From Zeimonas arvi (GTDB lineage: Bacteria; Pseudomonadota; Gammaproteobacteria; Burkholderiales; Burkholderiaceae_E), in assembly GCF_008039575.1 (NCBI RefSeq), contig NZ_VDUY01000007.1, positions 1 through 64,000 on the forward strand: a stretch of 64,000 bases of DNA, in the 5' to 3' direction. The notes below the pieces were generated by a model. It saw nothing but the letters and a program-made list of their open reading frames with translations. It made no database searches and was not told the DNA's origin. The position numbers were made by a program, and so were the translations under genes. Within the stretch, counting starts at the first letter, position 1. The number at the start of each line of letters is the position of its first letter. Positions 39,946 to 49,533 of this stretch are shown here, piece by piece.

Positions 39946-39959
39946 TTCATCCAGATCAA
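39946..39959 (+). promoter_or_regulatory. FNR/Anr-type box upstream of ubiUVT
   Basis: TTCATCCAGATCAA matches nine of ten specified bases of the consensus TTGAT-N4-ATCAA. It lies 95 bp before the ubiU ATG and 52 bp before the divergent metG ATG. UbiUVT are the oxygen-independent ubiquinone genes, so anaerobic activation is expected. A class II layout would put the start near 39994. Confidence 0.6.
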
Positions 39960-40053
39960 GTTTTCGGTTCGCCGGACTGCATCGATCAGGCCGGGGCCGC
40001 CATCCGCCGGGGCTAGCCTGCCCTTTTCCAATCGTGCTGGAGGAGGCAAGCGA

Positions 40054-41064
40054 ATGACCACCCTGCGCAAGCCGGACCTCGTCTGCCCGGCGGGCAGCCT
40101 GACCGCCCTGAAGGCTGCGGTCGACAATGGCGCGGACGCGGTGTACTGCGGGTTTCGCGATTCGACCAACGCCCGAAACTTCAAGGGGCTGAACTTCGAC
40201 CGGCCCACGCTCACCGAGGGTCTGCGCTACGCTCGCGCCCGCGACGCCGAGGTCCTGGTCGCGATCAACACCTACGCGCAGGCCGGTCGGATTCCGGAAT
40301 GGCACGCGGCGGTCGACGCCGCCGCCGAGCTGGGCGTGGATGGGCTGATCGTGGCCGACATCGGGCTGCTCGCCTACGCCCGCGAGCGGCATCCCGGTCT
40401 GCGGCTGCACCTGTCGGTGCAGGGCTCGGCCACCAATCACGAGGCGATCGAGTTCTGCCGGCGGGAGTTCGGCATCCAGCGGGCAGTCCTGCCCCGTGTC
40501 CTGACCCTGGCGCAGGTGGAGCAGCTGATCCGGCACACCGAGGTCGAGATCGAGGTCTTCGGCTTCGGCAGTCTGTGCGTGATGAACGAGGGTCGATGCT
40601 GGCTGTCCTCGCACGCCACCGGCGAGTCGCCGAACACCCACGGCGTGTGCTCGCCCGCGCCCTACGTGCGCTGGGAGGACGGCCCCGACGGCATGTCGGC
40701 GCGCCTGAACGGCATCCTGATCGACCGCTACGGGGCCGACGAGAAGGCCGGCTACCCGACGCTGTGCAAGGGCCGCTTCGAAGTGCAGGGCCGTATCGAC
40801 TACGCGCTCGAGGAACCGACCAGCCTGAACGTGCTGTCGGTGCTCGACGAGCTGCTGCGCATTGGCGTGGCGGCGATCAAGGTCGAGGGCCGCCAGCGCA
40901 GCCCGGCCTACGTGGCCCAGGTCACCCGCACGCTGCGCGCGGCGATCGACGCCGCGGCCGCCGATGCGCGCTACCAGGCGAAGCCGCAGTGGCAGGCGGA
41001 ACTCTCGAAACTGTCCGAGGGCCAGCAGGTGACCCTCGGCGCCTACAGCCGGCCCTGGAGGTGA
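40054..41064 (+). CDS. ubiU: Oxygen-independent ubiquinone biosynthesis protein UbiU (peptidase U32 family)
   Basis: 336 aa. With UbiV it forms a 4Fe-4S complex that hydroxylates ubiquinone precursors without O2, using prephenate as the hydroxyl donor. Four cysteines at 175, 182, 199 and 238 ([36 protein letters not shown]) have the spacing of the E. coli UbiU cluster ligands. SD AGGAGG precedes ATG 40054. It is the first gene of ubiU–ubiV–ubiT (5-nt gap, then ATGA overlap). Confidence 0.92.
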   Translation: MTTLRKPDLVCPAGSLTALKAAVDNGADAVYCGFRDSTNARNFKGLNFDRPTLTEGLRYARARDAEVLVAINTYAQAGRIPEWHAAVDAAAELGVDGLIVADIGLLAYARERHPGLRLHLSVQGSATNHEAIEFCRREFGIQRAVLPRVLTLAQVEQLIRHTEVEIEVFGFGSLCVMNEGRCWLSSHATGESPNTHGVCSPAPYVRWEDGPDGMSARLNGILIDRYGADEKAGYPTLCKGRFEVQGRIDYALEEPTSLNVLSVLDELLRIGVAAIKVEGRQRSPAYVAQVTRTLRAAIDAAAADARYQAKPQWQAELSKLSEGQQVTLGAYSRPWR

Positions 41065-41069
41065 GCGCG

Positions 41070-42005
41070 ATGCAGGAAACGATGAACCCGCCGGCGCCGG
41101 CCGCCCCGGGCGCGCGGCCCGCCGTCAGGCTTTCGCTGGGGCCGCTGCTGTACTACTGGTCCCGCCAGGAGGTGCTCGACTTCTACGCGTCGATCGCCGA
41201 CTCGCCGGTCGAGATCGTCTACCTGGGCGAGGTCGTCTGCTCGCGTCGGCACCAGATGCGGCTCGACGACTGGATCGGCCTGGCGCGCGACCTGCGCGAA
41301 GCTGGCAAGGAAGTCGTGCTGTCGAGCCAGGCCCTGCTCGAGGGCGAGGCCGACCTGCGCCGGCTGCACAACCTGATCGAGCACGGCGACTTCCCGGTCG
41401 AGGCCAACGACCTCGGCGCGGTCGCGCTGGTCGCCCGGCGCGTGCCCTTCGTGGCCGGCCCGCACCTGAACGTCTACAACGAGGATGCGCTGCGCTGCTA
41501 CGCCGGCCTCGGCGCCGTGCGCTGGGTGCCACCGCTCGAGATGTCCGGCAAGGTGATCGCCGCATTGCACGCGAGCCGCCCCGAAGGGATGCAGACTGAA
41601 CTGTTCGCCTTCGGCCGGATGCCGCTGGCGCTGTCCGCGCGCTGCTTCACCGCGCGCCACTACGGCCTCAGGAAGGACAGCTGCGAGTACCGCTGCCTCG
41701 ACCACCCGGACGGCATCACGCTGTCCACCCGCGAGGGGCAGGAGTTCCTCGCGATCAACGGCATCCAGACGCAGTCCGCGCAGCGCTTCATGCTTCTCGA
41801 CGAGATGCCGGCAATCGCGGCTGAGCGGCTCGACGCCGTGCGCATCAGCCCGCAGTCGCGGCATACGCCTGCCGTCGTGGCGGCCTTCGACGCCGCTCGC
41901 CGTGGCGAGACCGTGACGGCGGACCCGGCCTGGAGCCCGGAGGGCTTCTGCAATGGCTACTGGCATGGCCGGGCCGGCATCGAGCTGGCCAGGAGGGCGG
42001 CATGA
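41070..42005 (+). CDS. ubiV: Oxygen-independent ubiquinone biosynthesis protein UbiV
   Basis: 311 aa, partner of UbiU. The family start [20 protein letters not shown] follows an about 18-residue Pro/Ala-rich lead. Cluster cysteines are Cys57 ([10 protein letters not shown]), Cys192, Cys205 and Cys209 ([22 protein letters not shown]), matching the C-x(n)-C-x12-C-x3-C pattern of E. coli UbiV. Located directly after ubiU and overlapping ubiT. Confidence 0.92.
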   Translation: MQETMNPPAPAAPGARPAVRLSLGPLLYYWSRQEVLDFYASIADSPVEIVYLGEVVCSRRHQMRLDDWIGLARDLREAGKEVVLSSQALLEGEADLRRLHNLIEHGDFPVEANDLGAVALVARRVPFVAGPHLNVYNEDALRCYAGLGAVRWVPPLEMSGKVIAALHASRPEGMQTELFAFGRMPLALSARCFTARHYGLRKDSCEYRCLDHPDGITLSTREGQEFLAINGIQTQSAQRFMLLDEMPAIAAERLDAVRISPQSRHTPAVVAAFDAARRGETVTADPAWSPEGFCNGYWHGRAGIELARRAA

Positions 42006-42439
42006 TCGAGATTCCCGCCTTCTCGCTGCCTTCGCCCTTCGCGTCGCTGGGGCGGCGGCTGCCGCAGTGGCCGCACGGTCTGGCGTTGTCCATCGCACTG
42101 AACCAGGCCTTGCGCAAGGGGCTGCTCGCACTCGACGAGATCGACGCGCTCGAGGGGCTGCCGGTGCGGATCCGCGTGATCGACGCCGGCGCGTCGGCCG
42201 ATGTGGTGCTGCGCGGCGGTCGCTTCCGGGCGGCGCCGGCGCGCGGCGAGGCCGCGCTCACCTTGTCGGCGACCGTATCGGCCTTCCTTCAGATGCTCAC
42301 GCGACAGGAAGATCCCGACACGCTCTTCTTCCATCGCCGGCTTGCGATCGAGGGCGACACCGAGCTGGGCCTGCTGGTCAAGAACCTGCTCGACCGGATC
42401 GAGTTGCCGGCCGCGCTGCTCGGTCGTCAAAGCCCATGA
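42002..42439 (+). CDS. ubiT: Ubiquinone accessory SCP2-domain protein UbiT
   Basis: 145-aa SCP2 lipid-binding domain protein ([60 protein letters not shown]). UbiT is the anaerobic counterpart of UbiJ and binds the prenylated intermediates. The ATG overlaps the ubiV stop (ATGA), so the three proteins are coupled. Confidence 0.9.
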   Translation: MIEIPAFSLPSPFASLGRRLPQWPHGLALSIALNQALRKGLLALDEIDALEGLPVRIRVIDAGASADVVLRGGRFRAAPARGEAALTLSATVSAFLQMLTRQEDPDTLFFHRRLAIEGDTELGLLVKNLLDRIELPAALLGRQSP

Positions 42440-42523
42440 GCGGTTCATGTGAATCGGCGGGCCTGCCGGCAGCCTTGCGCCGAAGGGGCTAAACTCCGCG
42501 CGATTCCAGAGGAGTTCCAGTCC

Positions 42524-43612
42524 ATGTCGCTCACCGATGCCGACGTCCGCGCGGCGCTGTCCCAGATCGTCGATCCCAACACCGGCAAGGACCTGGTGGC
42601 CGGCAAGTCCGCGCGGAACGTCCGCGTGGACGGCACGGACATCAGCGTCGACGTGGAGCTCGGCTATCCGGCGAAGAGCCAGATCGACCCGATCCGCCGC
42701 GAAGTCATCGCGAAGCTGCGTGCGCTGCCCGGTGCGGCCAACGTCAGTGCCAACGTCTACCAGAAGATCGCGGCGCACGCGGTGCAGCGCGGCGTGAAGA
42801 CGCTGCCCAGCGTGAAGAACATCATCGCGATCGCCTCGGGCAAGGGGGGCGTGGGCAAGAGCACGACCGCGGTCAACCTGGCCCTGGCGCTGGCGGCCGA
42901 GGGCGCCAGCGTGGGCATGCTCGACGCCGACATCTACGGCCCGTCGCAGCCGACGATGCTGGGTATCACCGGCCGGCCCGAGTCGCGCGACGGCAAGAGC
43001 CTGGAGCCGATGGTGGGCCACGGCATCCAGGCCAGCTCGATCGGTTTCATGATCGATCCCGACACGCCGATGGTGTGGCGAGGCCCGATGGTCACCCAGG
43101 CGCTCGAGCAGTTGCTGCGCGACACGAACTGGCGTGACCTGGATTACCTGATCATCGACATGCCGCCGGGCACCGGCGACATCCACCTGACACTCGCGCA
43201 GAAGATCCCGGTCACCGGCGCGGTCATCGTGACCACGCCGCAGGACATTGCGCTGCTCGACGCGCGCAAGGGGCTGAAGATGTTCGAGAAGGTCGGGATC
43301 CCGATCCTGGGCATCGTCGAGAACATGGCGATCCACGTCTGCTCGAACTGCGGACACGCCGAGCACATCTTCGGTCAGGGCGGCGGCGAGCGGATGGCAA
43401 AGGAGTACGACGTCGAGTACCTGGGCGGGCTGCCGCTGGACATCCGGATCCGCGAGCAGGCCGATTCCGGGCGCCCGACCGTGGTGGCCGACCCCGACGG
43501 CGAGGTCGCGGCGATCTATCGCCAGATCGCCCGGCGCATCGCGGTCCGGATCGCCGACAAGGCGCGCGACATGAGCCTCAAGTTCCCGTCGATCGTGGTG
43601 CAGAACACCTGA
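42524..43612 (+). CDS. apbC: Iron-sulfur cluster carrier ApbC/Mrp
   Basis: 362-aa P-loop ATPase. The N-terminal MIP18/DUF59 domain covers about 1–85. The deviant Walker A is SGKGGVGKSTTAVNLALALA, with DADIYGPSQPTMLG, the Walker B region YLIIDMPPGTGDIHLTL, and the Fe–S-binding CxxC of HVCSNCGHAEHIFG. It carries and transfers Fe–S clusters. SD GAGGAG precedes ATG 42524. It usually lies beside metG; here ubiUVT sits between. Confidence 0.95.
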   Translation: MSLTDADVRAALSQIVDPNTGKDLVAGKSARNVRVDGTDISVDVELGYPAKSQIDPIRREVIAKLRALPGAANVSANVYQKIAAHAVQRGVKTLPSVKNIIAIASGKGGVGKSTTAVNLALALAAEGASVGMLDADIYGPSQPTMLGITGRPESRDGKSLEPMVGHGIQASSIGFMIDPDTPMVWRGPMVTQALEQLLRDTNWRDLDYLIIDMPPGTGDIHLTLAQKIPVTGAVIVTTPQDIALLDARKGLKMFEKVGIPILGIVENMAIHVCSNCGHAEHIFGQGGGERMAKEYDVEYLGGLPLDIRIREQADSGRPTVVADPDGEVAAIYRQIARRIAVRIADKARDMSLKFPSIVVQNT

Positions 43613-43956
43613 TCGGCTTGCCGCACGGACGGCCCGCCGCGCAGCAGGGCCGACTTGCACCGCAGCAAAGTTCCGCTTTCCCGCGAACCGCGATCTTTGC
43701 CTGCGTTGCGTCCCGCTTTTGTCAGAATTCTCCCGGTTCCGGCGATGTTCAAGTGGCCGCGACCGGCGTAGGATTTCTTCGTAAGGGCCCGCACCCGCGC
43801 GGGCCCGCCGAAGCGATAGAGAGCGACTTCATCGGTTGTCTCCGCCTCGCCGGACGAAGGAAGGCTCCCCGCCGACCGACGTCCGGTTTTTTTTGCCCTC
43901 CTGCACCACTGGAAGCGGACCCAGCCCCGTCGCAGCGGCGACCGCTGGACGAGACC
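43613..43956 (+). other. Structured leader between apbC and the FecCD permease
   Basis: About 345 bp without a convincing gene. It holds a long imperfect hairpin (CTTCG taa GGGCCCGC ... GCGGGCCC gc CGAAG, about 43777–43813), then the strong terminator at 43850–43894. Sequence CCGGCG at 43739 or 43762 could pair with CGCCGG at 43848, covering the terminator's 5' arm, so a two-state attenuator or riboswitch is possible. No known riboswitch consensus was recognised by eye. Confidence 0.45.
43850..43894 (+). terminator. Intrinsic terminator before the FecCD permease genes
   Basis: Stem CCGGACG (43850–43856) with CGTCCGG (43880–43886), a 23-nt loop and a run of eight T (43887–43894). It either ends apbC transcription about 240 nt downstream or acts as an attenuator of the transporter operon. 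Confidence 0.7.
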
Positions 43957-44049
43957 ATGGTCGATCTGTTCGAATGGCTTCATCACCACAGGCCCTCGAA
44001 CGCTGCCATGCGCGAGCTGCTCGCCTCCGCGCGGATGCGCGATCGATGA
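43957..44049 (+). CDS. Possible 30-codon upstream ORF coupled to the permease gene
   Basis: ATG 43957 opens MVDLFEWLHHHRPSNAAMRE and ends RMRDR with its TGA overlapping the permease ATG (ATGA). Three adjacent His codons (CAT CAC CAC) and several Arg codons stand out. It lies after the terminator. Coupled start/stop overlap suggests it may be translated to help start the permease; a chance frame is as likely. The frame is also open upstream, without an alternative convincing start. Confidence 0.3.
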   Translation: MVDLFEWLHHHRPSNAAMRELLASARMRDR

Positions 44050-45053
44050 GGTACTCCTACCCCGTACTGCTGGCCGGTCTCGCGCTCGCGCTGCTCGTTG
44101 CCGGCCTGATCGCGCTCGGAAGCGGCAGCTTCCCCTTGCCCCTGGTCGACGTGCTGCGTCTGCTCGCCGCGCAGCTCGGCGCGCCGCCGCCCGATCTTCC
44201 GGCAAGCGCCGAAACCGTGCTCTGGCAGATCCGCGGCCCCAGGGTGCTGGCCGCGCTCGCCGTGGGGGCGGCGCTTGCCGCGTCGGGTACCGCGCTGCAG
44301 TCGGTCTTCCGCAACCCGCTTGCCGCACCCGACCTGCTCGGCGTCTCGGCTGGCTCGGCGGTCGGCGCGGTGCTGGGCATCTTCCTGGGCTGGGCGATCT
44401 GGGCGATCCAGGCCGCCGCCTTCGTCGGCGGGCTGGCCGCGGTGGCGGTCGTCTACGCGATCGGCACCGCGCTGCCGCTGCGCGATCGCACGCTGAGCCT
44501 GGTGCTGGTGGGCATCGCTGTGGGCAGCATGCTCGGCTCCGTGGTGGCCCTGGTGAAGACGCTCGCCGATCCCTACACGCAGTTGCCGGCGATCACCTTC
44601 TGGCTGCTGGGCAGCTTCGCCTCGATCGGGCAGGCGGACCTCGCCGGCCTGGCGCTGTGCGCGATCGCGGGCCTGATTCCGCTGCTGCTGATGCGCTGGC
44701 GGGCCGACGCGCTGATGCTCTCCGACGACGAGGTTCGTGCGCTGGGGGTCGGGTTGCCGCTCCTGCGCCTGTCGCTGGTGGTGGGCGCGACCTTGCTGAC
44801 CGCGGCGACGGTGGCGGCGGCCGGGATCATCGGCTGGATCGGCCTGGTGGTGCCCCACGCCGCGCGCCTGCTCGTGGGCGCGTCGTTCCCGCGGCTGCTG
44901 CCGGTGGCGATGTTGCTGGGCGCGCTGCTGATGCTGGTGATCGACACCGTGGGCCGCAGCATCGGCCAGGCGGAGCTGCCGCCCGGCGTGCTCACCGCCC
45001 TGATCGGCGCGCCGGTGCTTTTCGTCCTGATGCTTCGCCGCCGCGATGACTGA
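44046..45053 (+). CDS. FecCD/BtuC-family ABC transporter permease
   Basis: 335-aa inner-membrane permease with about ten helices. FecCD motifs are RGPRVLAALAVGAALAASGT, FRNPLAAPDLLGVSAGSAVG, ITFWLLGSFASIG, and the ATPase-coupling GIIGWIGLVVPHAARLL. Family substrates are Fe-siderophores, haem, cobalamin or, for MolB, molybdate. The neighbouring molybdenum hydroxylase operon favours molybdate/tungstate here by context only. No binding-protein gene lies in this cluster. ATG 44046 overlaps the small upstream ORF; the next gene overlaps by 8 nt. Confidence 0.88.
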   Translation: MRYSYPVLLAGLALALLVAGLIALGSGSFPLPLVDVLRLLAAQLGAPPPDLPASAETVLWQIRGPRVLAALAVGAALAASGTALQSVFRNPLAAPDLLGVSAGSAVGAVLGIFLGWAIWAIQAAAFVGGLAAVAVVYAIGTALPLRDRTLSLVLVGIAVGSMLGSVVALVKTLADPYTQLPAITFWLLGSFASIGQADLAGLALCAIAGLIPLLLMRWRADALMLSDDEVRALGVGLPLLRLSLVVGATLLTAATVAAAGIIGWIGLVVPHAARLLVGASFPRLLPVAMLLGALLMLVIDTVGRSIGQAELPPGVLTALIGAPVLFVLMLRRRDD

Positions 45054-45852
45054 ACTGCTGCGAGCCACCGGGCTGCGCTTCGGCTACCGCGGGCGTGCGC
45101 TGGCCAGGCCGGTCGATTTCGCGTTGCGCGCCGGCGAGGTGCTGGTCGTGCTGGGACCGAACGGCTCGGGCAAGAGCACCTTGTTCCGCACGCTTGCGGG
45201 GGCGGTCCCGCCGATCGAAGGCGAGGTGCGCTGGAGCGTCCGGCCGCTCGGCGCGATGTCCCCGCGCGAGCTGGCCGGCGAGCTGGCGTGGGTCCCGCAG
45301 CAGCCGGCCACCGCCTTCGATCTCGACGTCCACCGCTACGTGATGCTCGGACGGCTCGGCCGCCTGCCGCTGGGGGCGGGCCCTGGCGCCGAGGACCGCC
45401 AGGCAGTCGACCGCGCGCTGGCCCGCATGGGGTTGGAGCGCTTTCGTGATCGGCCCTTGTCCAGGATGTCGGGCGGCGAGCGGCAGCTGGCCGCGATCGC
45501 CCGGGCGCTGGCCCAGCAGGCGCGCACGCTGATCCTCGACGAGCCCGCCGGCAGCCTGGACTTCGGCAACCAGGGCAGGGTGCTCGACATGTTGTCGGCG
45601 CTGGCTGCCGAGGGCCTGGGCATCGTCTATTCGACCCACGACCCGAACCACGCCCTGCGCTGCGGCACGCAGGCGCTGCTGTACCTGCCTGCCGGCGAGC
45701 TGGCTTTCGGCACGGTCGGCGACATGGTCCGCGCCGACCGTCTCTCCGATGCCTACGGGGTGAAGATCGAGGCCGCGCGCACCGCCGACGGCCGCACCGT
45801 GTACACCCTGGCCGGGCCTCAGCCGGCCGCGGGCGAGCGACTGTCTGCCTGA
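45046..45852 (+). CDS. ABC transporter ATP-binding protein, partner of the FecCD permease
   Basis: 268-aa ATPase. Walker A is GPNGSGKST (about 37–45), Q-loop in AWVPQQPATAFDL, signature LSRMSGGERQLAAIARALAQ, Walker B LILDEPAGSLDFGN, and switch His in STHDPNHALRCG. This matches the FhuC/BtuD/MolC class that pairs with FecCD permeases. It overlaps the permease by 8 nt, and its 3' end overlaps the converging XdhC-like gene by 34 bp. Confidence 0.9.
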   Translation: MTELLRATGLRFGYRGRALARPVDFALRAGEVLVVLGPNGSGKSTLFRTLAGAVPPIEGEVRWSVRPLGAMSPRELAGELAWVPQQPATAFDLDVHRYVMLGRLGRLPLGAGPGAEDRQAVDRALARMGLERFRDRPLSRMSGGERQLAAIARALAQQARTLILDEPAGSLDFGNQGRVLDMLSALAAEGLGIVYSTHDPNHALRCGTQALLYLPAGELAFGTVGDMVRADRLSDAYGVKIEAARTADGRTVYTLAGPQPAAGERLSA

Positions 45853-46811
45853 ACGGCCTTCTTCTGGGTCGGCGCGACGCCGTTCTTCACCGACACGATT
45901 TCGGCGAGGATGGCCACCGCGATCTCGGCCGGCGTGTGGCTGCCGATGTGCAGGCCGATCGGCCCGTGCAGCCGCGCGATCTCGTCCGCGCTCAGGTCGA
46001 ACATCGCGAGCCGCTCGCGCCGCGCCTCGTTGTTGCGCCGGGAACCCAGGGCGCCGATGTAGAAGGCCGGCGACTTGAGCGCCTCGAGCAGCGCCATGTC
46101 GTCGAGCTTCGGGTCGTGGGTGAGCGCCACGATCGCGGTGTTGGCATCCGGTTTGAACTCGACCACCACGTCGTCGGGCATGCCGGGCAGCCAGCAGACG
46201 TCGGGAATGGCCAGCGTGGTGTAGTACTCCTCGCGCGGATCGCAGACGTAGACCTGGAAGTCGAGCGCCTTGGCCATCTCGGCCAGCACCCGCGACAGCT
46301 GGCCGGCGCCGATCATCAGCAGCCGGTAGCGCGGCCCGAACACCTGGCGCGCCTTCCTGCCGTCGAAGCTGAAGGCCTCGCCGCGCACCGCGGGCTCGAG
46401 CGCGGCCTGCCCGGTGTCGAGATCGAGCGTGCGCGCGACGAGCTCCTGCCGCCCGGTGCGCTCGAGGACCTGGCCGATCCAGCCGGCATCGAGGAGCGGT
46501 TCCTGCAGCAGGCGCAGCGTGCCGCCGCAGGGCAGGCCGAAGCGCGCGGCCTCTTCCTTGCTCACGCCGTAGACGACCAGCGACGGCCGGTCGACCCGCT
46601 CGCCGGTGCGCACGCGGTGGATCAGGTCGTCTTCCACGCAGCCACCGGACACCGAGCCGACCACCAGGCCGTCGTCGCGCAGCGCCAGCAGGGCACCGGG
46701 CGGGCGCGGCGCCGAGCCCCAGGTCTCGATGACGGTGACCAGCCACACACCGCGACCGGCGGCGCGCCAGTCGCGCGCGTGTTCGAGGACTTCGCGATCC
46801 AGGCTGTCCAT
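45819..46811 (-). CDS. XdhC/CoxI family molybdoenzyme maturation protein
   Basis: 330 aa. The N-terminal XdhC domain has VTVIETWGSAPRPPGALLAL and GSVSGGCVEDD; GLPCGGTLRLL carries a conserved Cys. The C-terminal Rossmann domain has RLLMIGAGQLSRVLAEMAKA and ALGSRRNNEARRERL. XdhC proteins bind and sulfurate the molybdenum cofactor before insertion into xanthine or CO dehydrogenase-type enzymes. It is the last gene of the coxSLMDEG operon and corresponds to CoxF/CoxI of carboxydotrophs. Confidence 0.87.
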   Translation of the reverse strand: MDSLDREVLEHARDWRAAGRGVWLVTVIETWGSAPRPPGALLALRDDGLVVGSVSGGCVEDDLIHRVRTGERVDRPSLVVYGVSKEEAARFGLPCGGTLRLLQEPLLDAGWIGQVLERTGRQELVARTLDLDTGQAALEPAVRGEAFSFDGRKARQVFGPRYRLLMIGAGQLSRVLAEMAKALDFQVYVCDPREEYYTTLAIPDVCWLPGMPDDVVVEFKPDANTAIVALTHDPKLDDMALLEALKSPAFYIGALGSRRNNEARRERLAMFDLSADEIARLHGPIGLHIGSHTPAEIAVAILAEIVSVKNGVAPTQKKAVQADSRSPAAG

Positions 46812-46821
46812 GTCGATCTCC

Positions 46822-47394
46822 TCAGGCGAACAGGTAGGCGAGCACGACGATGACCAGCGCCGCGACGATCGCCCAGACCAGCCACGGCTTGCCAGCGGCG
46901 CCGGCCGGCGCCGCTGCCGGTGCCGCGGACTGGGCGGCGGGCGCCTCCGCCTCGGGCGGCGCCAGCCGCTCGGTGAACGCCGAGAAGAAGTCCTCGGCGA
47001 TCTTGGCGGCGGCGCTGTCGATCAGCCGCGAGCCGACCTGTGCAAGCTTACCCCCGACCTGGGCCTTTGCGGTGTAGGCGAGCAGGGTGCCGGCGCCGTC
47101 TGGGCTGAGCTTGACGTCGGCCGTGCCCTTGCCGAAGCCGGCCACGCCGCCCTGGCCTTCGAAGGCGATCGTGTACGAGTCCATCGGCACGATGTTCTGC
47201 AGTTCGAGCTTGCCCTTGAACCGGGCGTTCACCGGGCCGATGCGCACCGCCATCGTCGACTGGAACTGGTTGTCGCCGGTGCGCTCGAGCGACTCGCAGC
47301 CGGCGATGCACTGCTTGAGCACCTCCGGGTCGTTGAGCGCCGCCCAGGTGGCCTCGACCGAGGCCGGAATGAGTCGTTCTCCCTGAAGGTTCAT
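46822..47394 (-). CDS. coxG: CoxG-like SRPBCC protein with C-terminal membrane anchor
   Basis: 190 aa. Residues 1–145 are a CoxG/SRPBCC lipid-binding-type fold (MNLQGERLIPASVEATWAAL, VLKQCIAGCESLERTGDNQF, VGGKLAQVGSRLIDSAAAKI). A Pro/Ala-rich linker and a final hydrophobic helix (about 172–190) follow. CoxG is linked with anchoring CO dehydrogenase to the membrane. The ATG overlaps the coxE stop by 4 nt. Confidence 0.87.
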   Translation of the reverse strand: MNLQGERLIPASVEATWAALNDPEVLKQCIAGCESLERTGDNQFQSTMAVRIGPVNARFKGKLELQNIVPMDSYTIAFEGQGGVAGFGKGTADVKLSPDGAGTLLAYTAKAQVGGKLAQVGSRLIDSAAAKIAEDFFSAFTERLAPPEAEAPAAQSAAPAAAPAGAAGKPWLVWAIVAALVIVVLAYLFA

Positions 47395-48595
47395 GTCGGA
47401 TGTCCTTTGATCGGGTTTCGTTTGGCGGGATCGGCCAGCGCCCGCGCGAGGTCCGAGAGGCTTTCCAGATTGTGCACCGGCAGCATCCGGTCGACGTGCG
47501 GCAGGATCGCCCTCACGCCGGCAGCGCGCGGCTCGAAGCCTTCGTAGCGCAGCAGCGGGTTCAGCCAGACCACTTCGCGGGCGAAGCGAGCCAGCCGCGC
47601 GGCCTCGTCGCCCAGGGCGCCGTGCTCGTCGCGATCGAGCCCGTCGGTGACCAGCAGCAGCGCCGCGTTGCCGGTCAGCAACCGGCGGGCCCACTGTCGA
47701 TTGAATGCTGCCAGATTCGTCGCGATCCGGGTGCCCCCGTGCCAGTCCTGCACCAGGGCGTCGGCGCGCTCGATCGCCACGTCGGGGTCGCGGTGGCGCA
47801 GGCAGCGGGTGATGTCGGTGAGCCGCGTGCCGAACACCAGCGTGTGGACGCGGTGGTGATGCTGGGTCAGGCCGTAGGCATAGTGCAGGAAGGCCCGCGC
47901 ATAGCGGTCCATCGAGCCGGAGATGTCGATCAGGATGACCAGCGGCGGCGGCACCAGGCGGGGCGCCGAGCGGGGCAGGGCGATCGTGTCGGGCGTGCGC
48001 ACCGCGCGGCGCAGGGCGCGGCGCAGGTCCAGGCGCCCGCGCGGCGACGGCGCGCGCCGGCGCGTGCGCACCGGGCGAACCGGCAGCGGCACCGTTTCGG
48101 CCAGCCGGCGAGCGATCGCGAACTCGCTGGCCGACATCGATTCGAAGTCGGCGCGCTGCAGCCGCTCGCGATCGGAGAAGCTGACCAGCGCGTCGATCGT
48201 CTGCTTGTCCTCGGGCGACGGCCCCTGCGGCGGCGGCGCCTGCGGGGCCTTGGGCGACAGCGCCTCCTCGACCCGGCGCGGGCGCTGCGGCGGCTTGTTG
48301 GCGCCGGGGCGGCCGGTGACGCGCGGCAGCAGCAGGTACATCAGCTTCTCGAGCAGCTTCGGATCGCGCCAGAAGGCGTCGAAAGCCGCGTCGAACACGG
48401 GCTGCTGCTCGTGCCGGGCCAGCATCACCGCGCTGAGCGCGGCGTGGATGTCGTCGCGGCGATCGAGCCCGACGAGCTCGACCGCCTCGATCGCGGCCAG
48501 GATGCGGTCGGGCCCCACCGGCACCCCGGCTGCGCGCAGGACCCGGGCGAAGTGGACGATGTTGTCGGCGACGCGCCCGCCGGCGACCCCGCCGT

Positions 48596-48599
<4 letters not shown>
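47391..48599 (-). CDS. coxE: CoxE-like von Willebrand factor A domain protein
   Basis: 402 aa. The N-terminal helical part is followed by a Pro/Arg-rich linker (about 95–140), then a VWA domain with MIDAS motif PLVILIDISGSMDRYARAFL and LLLVTDGLDRDEHG. With the MoxR ATPase CoxD it assembles the bimetallic site of CO-dehydrogenase-type enzymes. The start is GTG 48599, overlapping the coxD stop (GTGA). Confidence 0.88.
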
Positions 48600-49528
<929 letters not shown>

Positions 49529-49533
49529 CGCGA

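Noticed and set aside
43613-44045. Cobalamin riboswitch before the FecCD permease
   Set aside because: CCACTGG occurs but the rest of the B12-box and core consensus is not visible; a covariance search would be needed to revive it.
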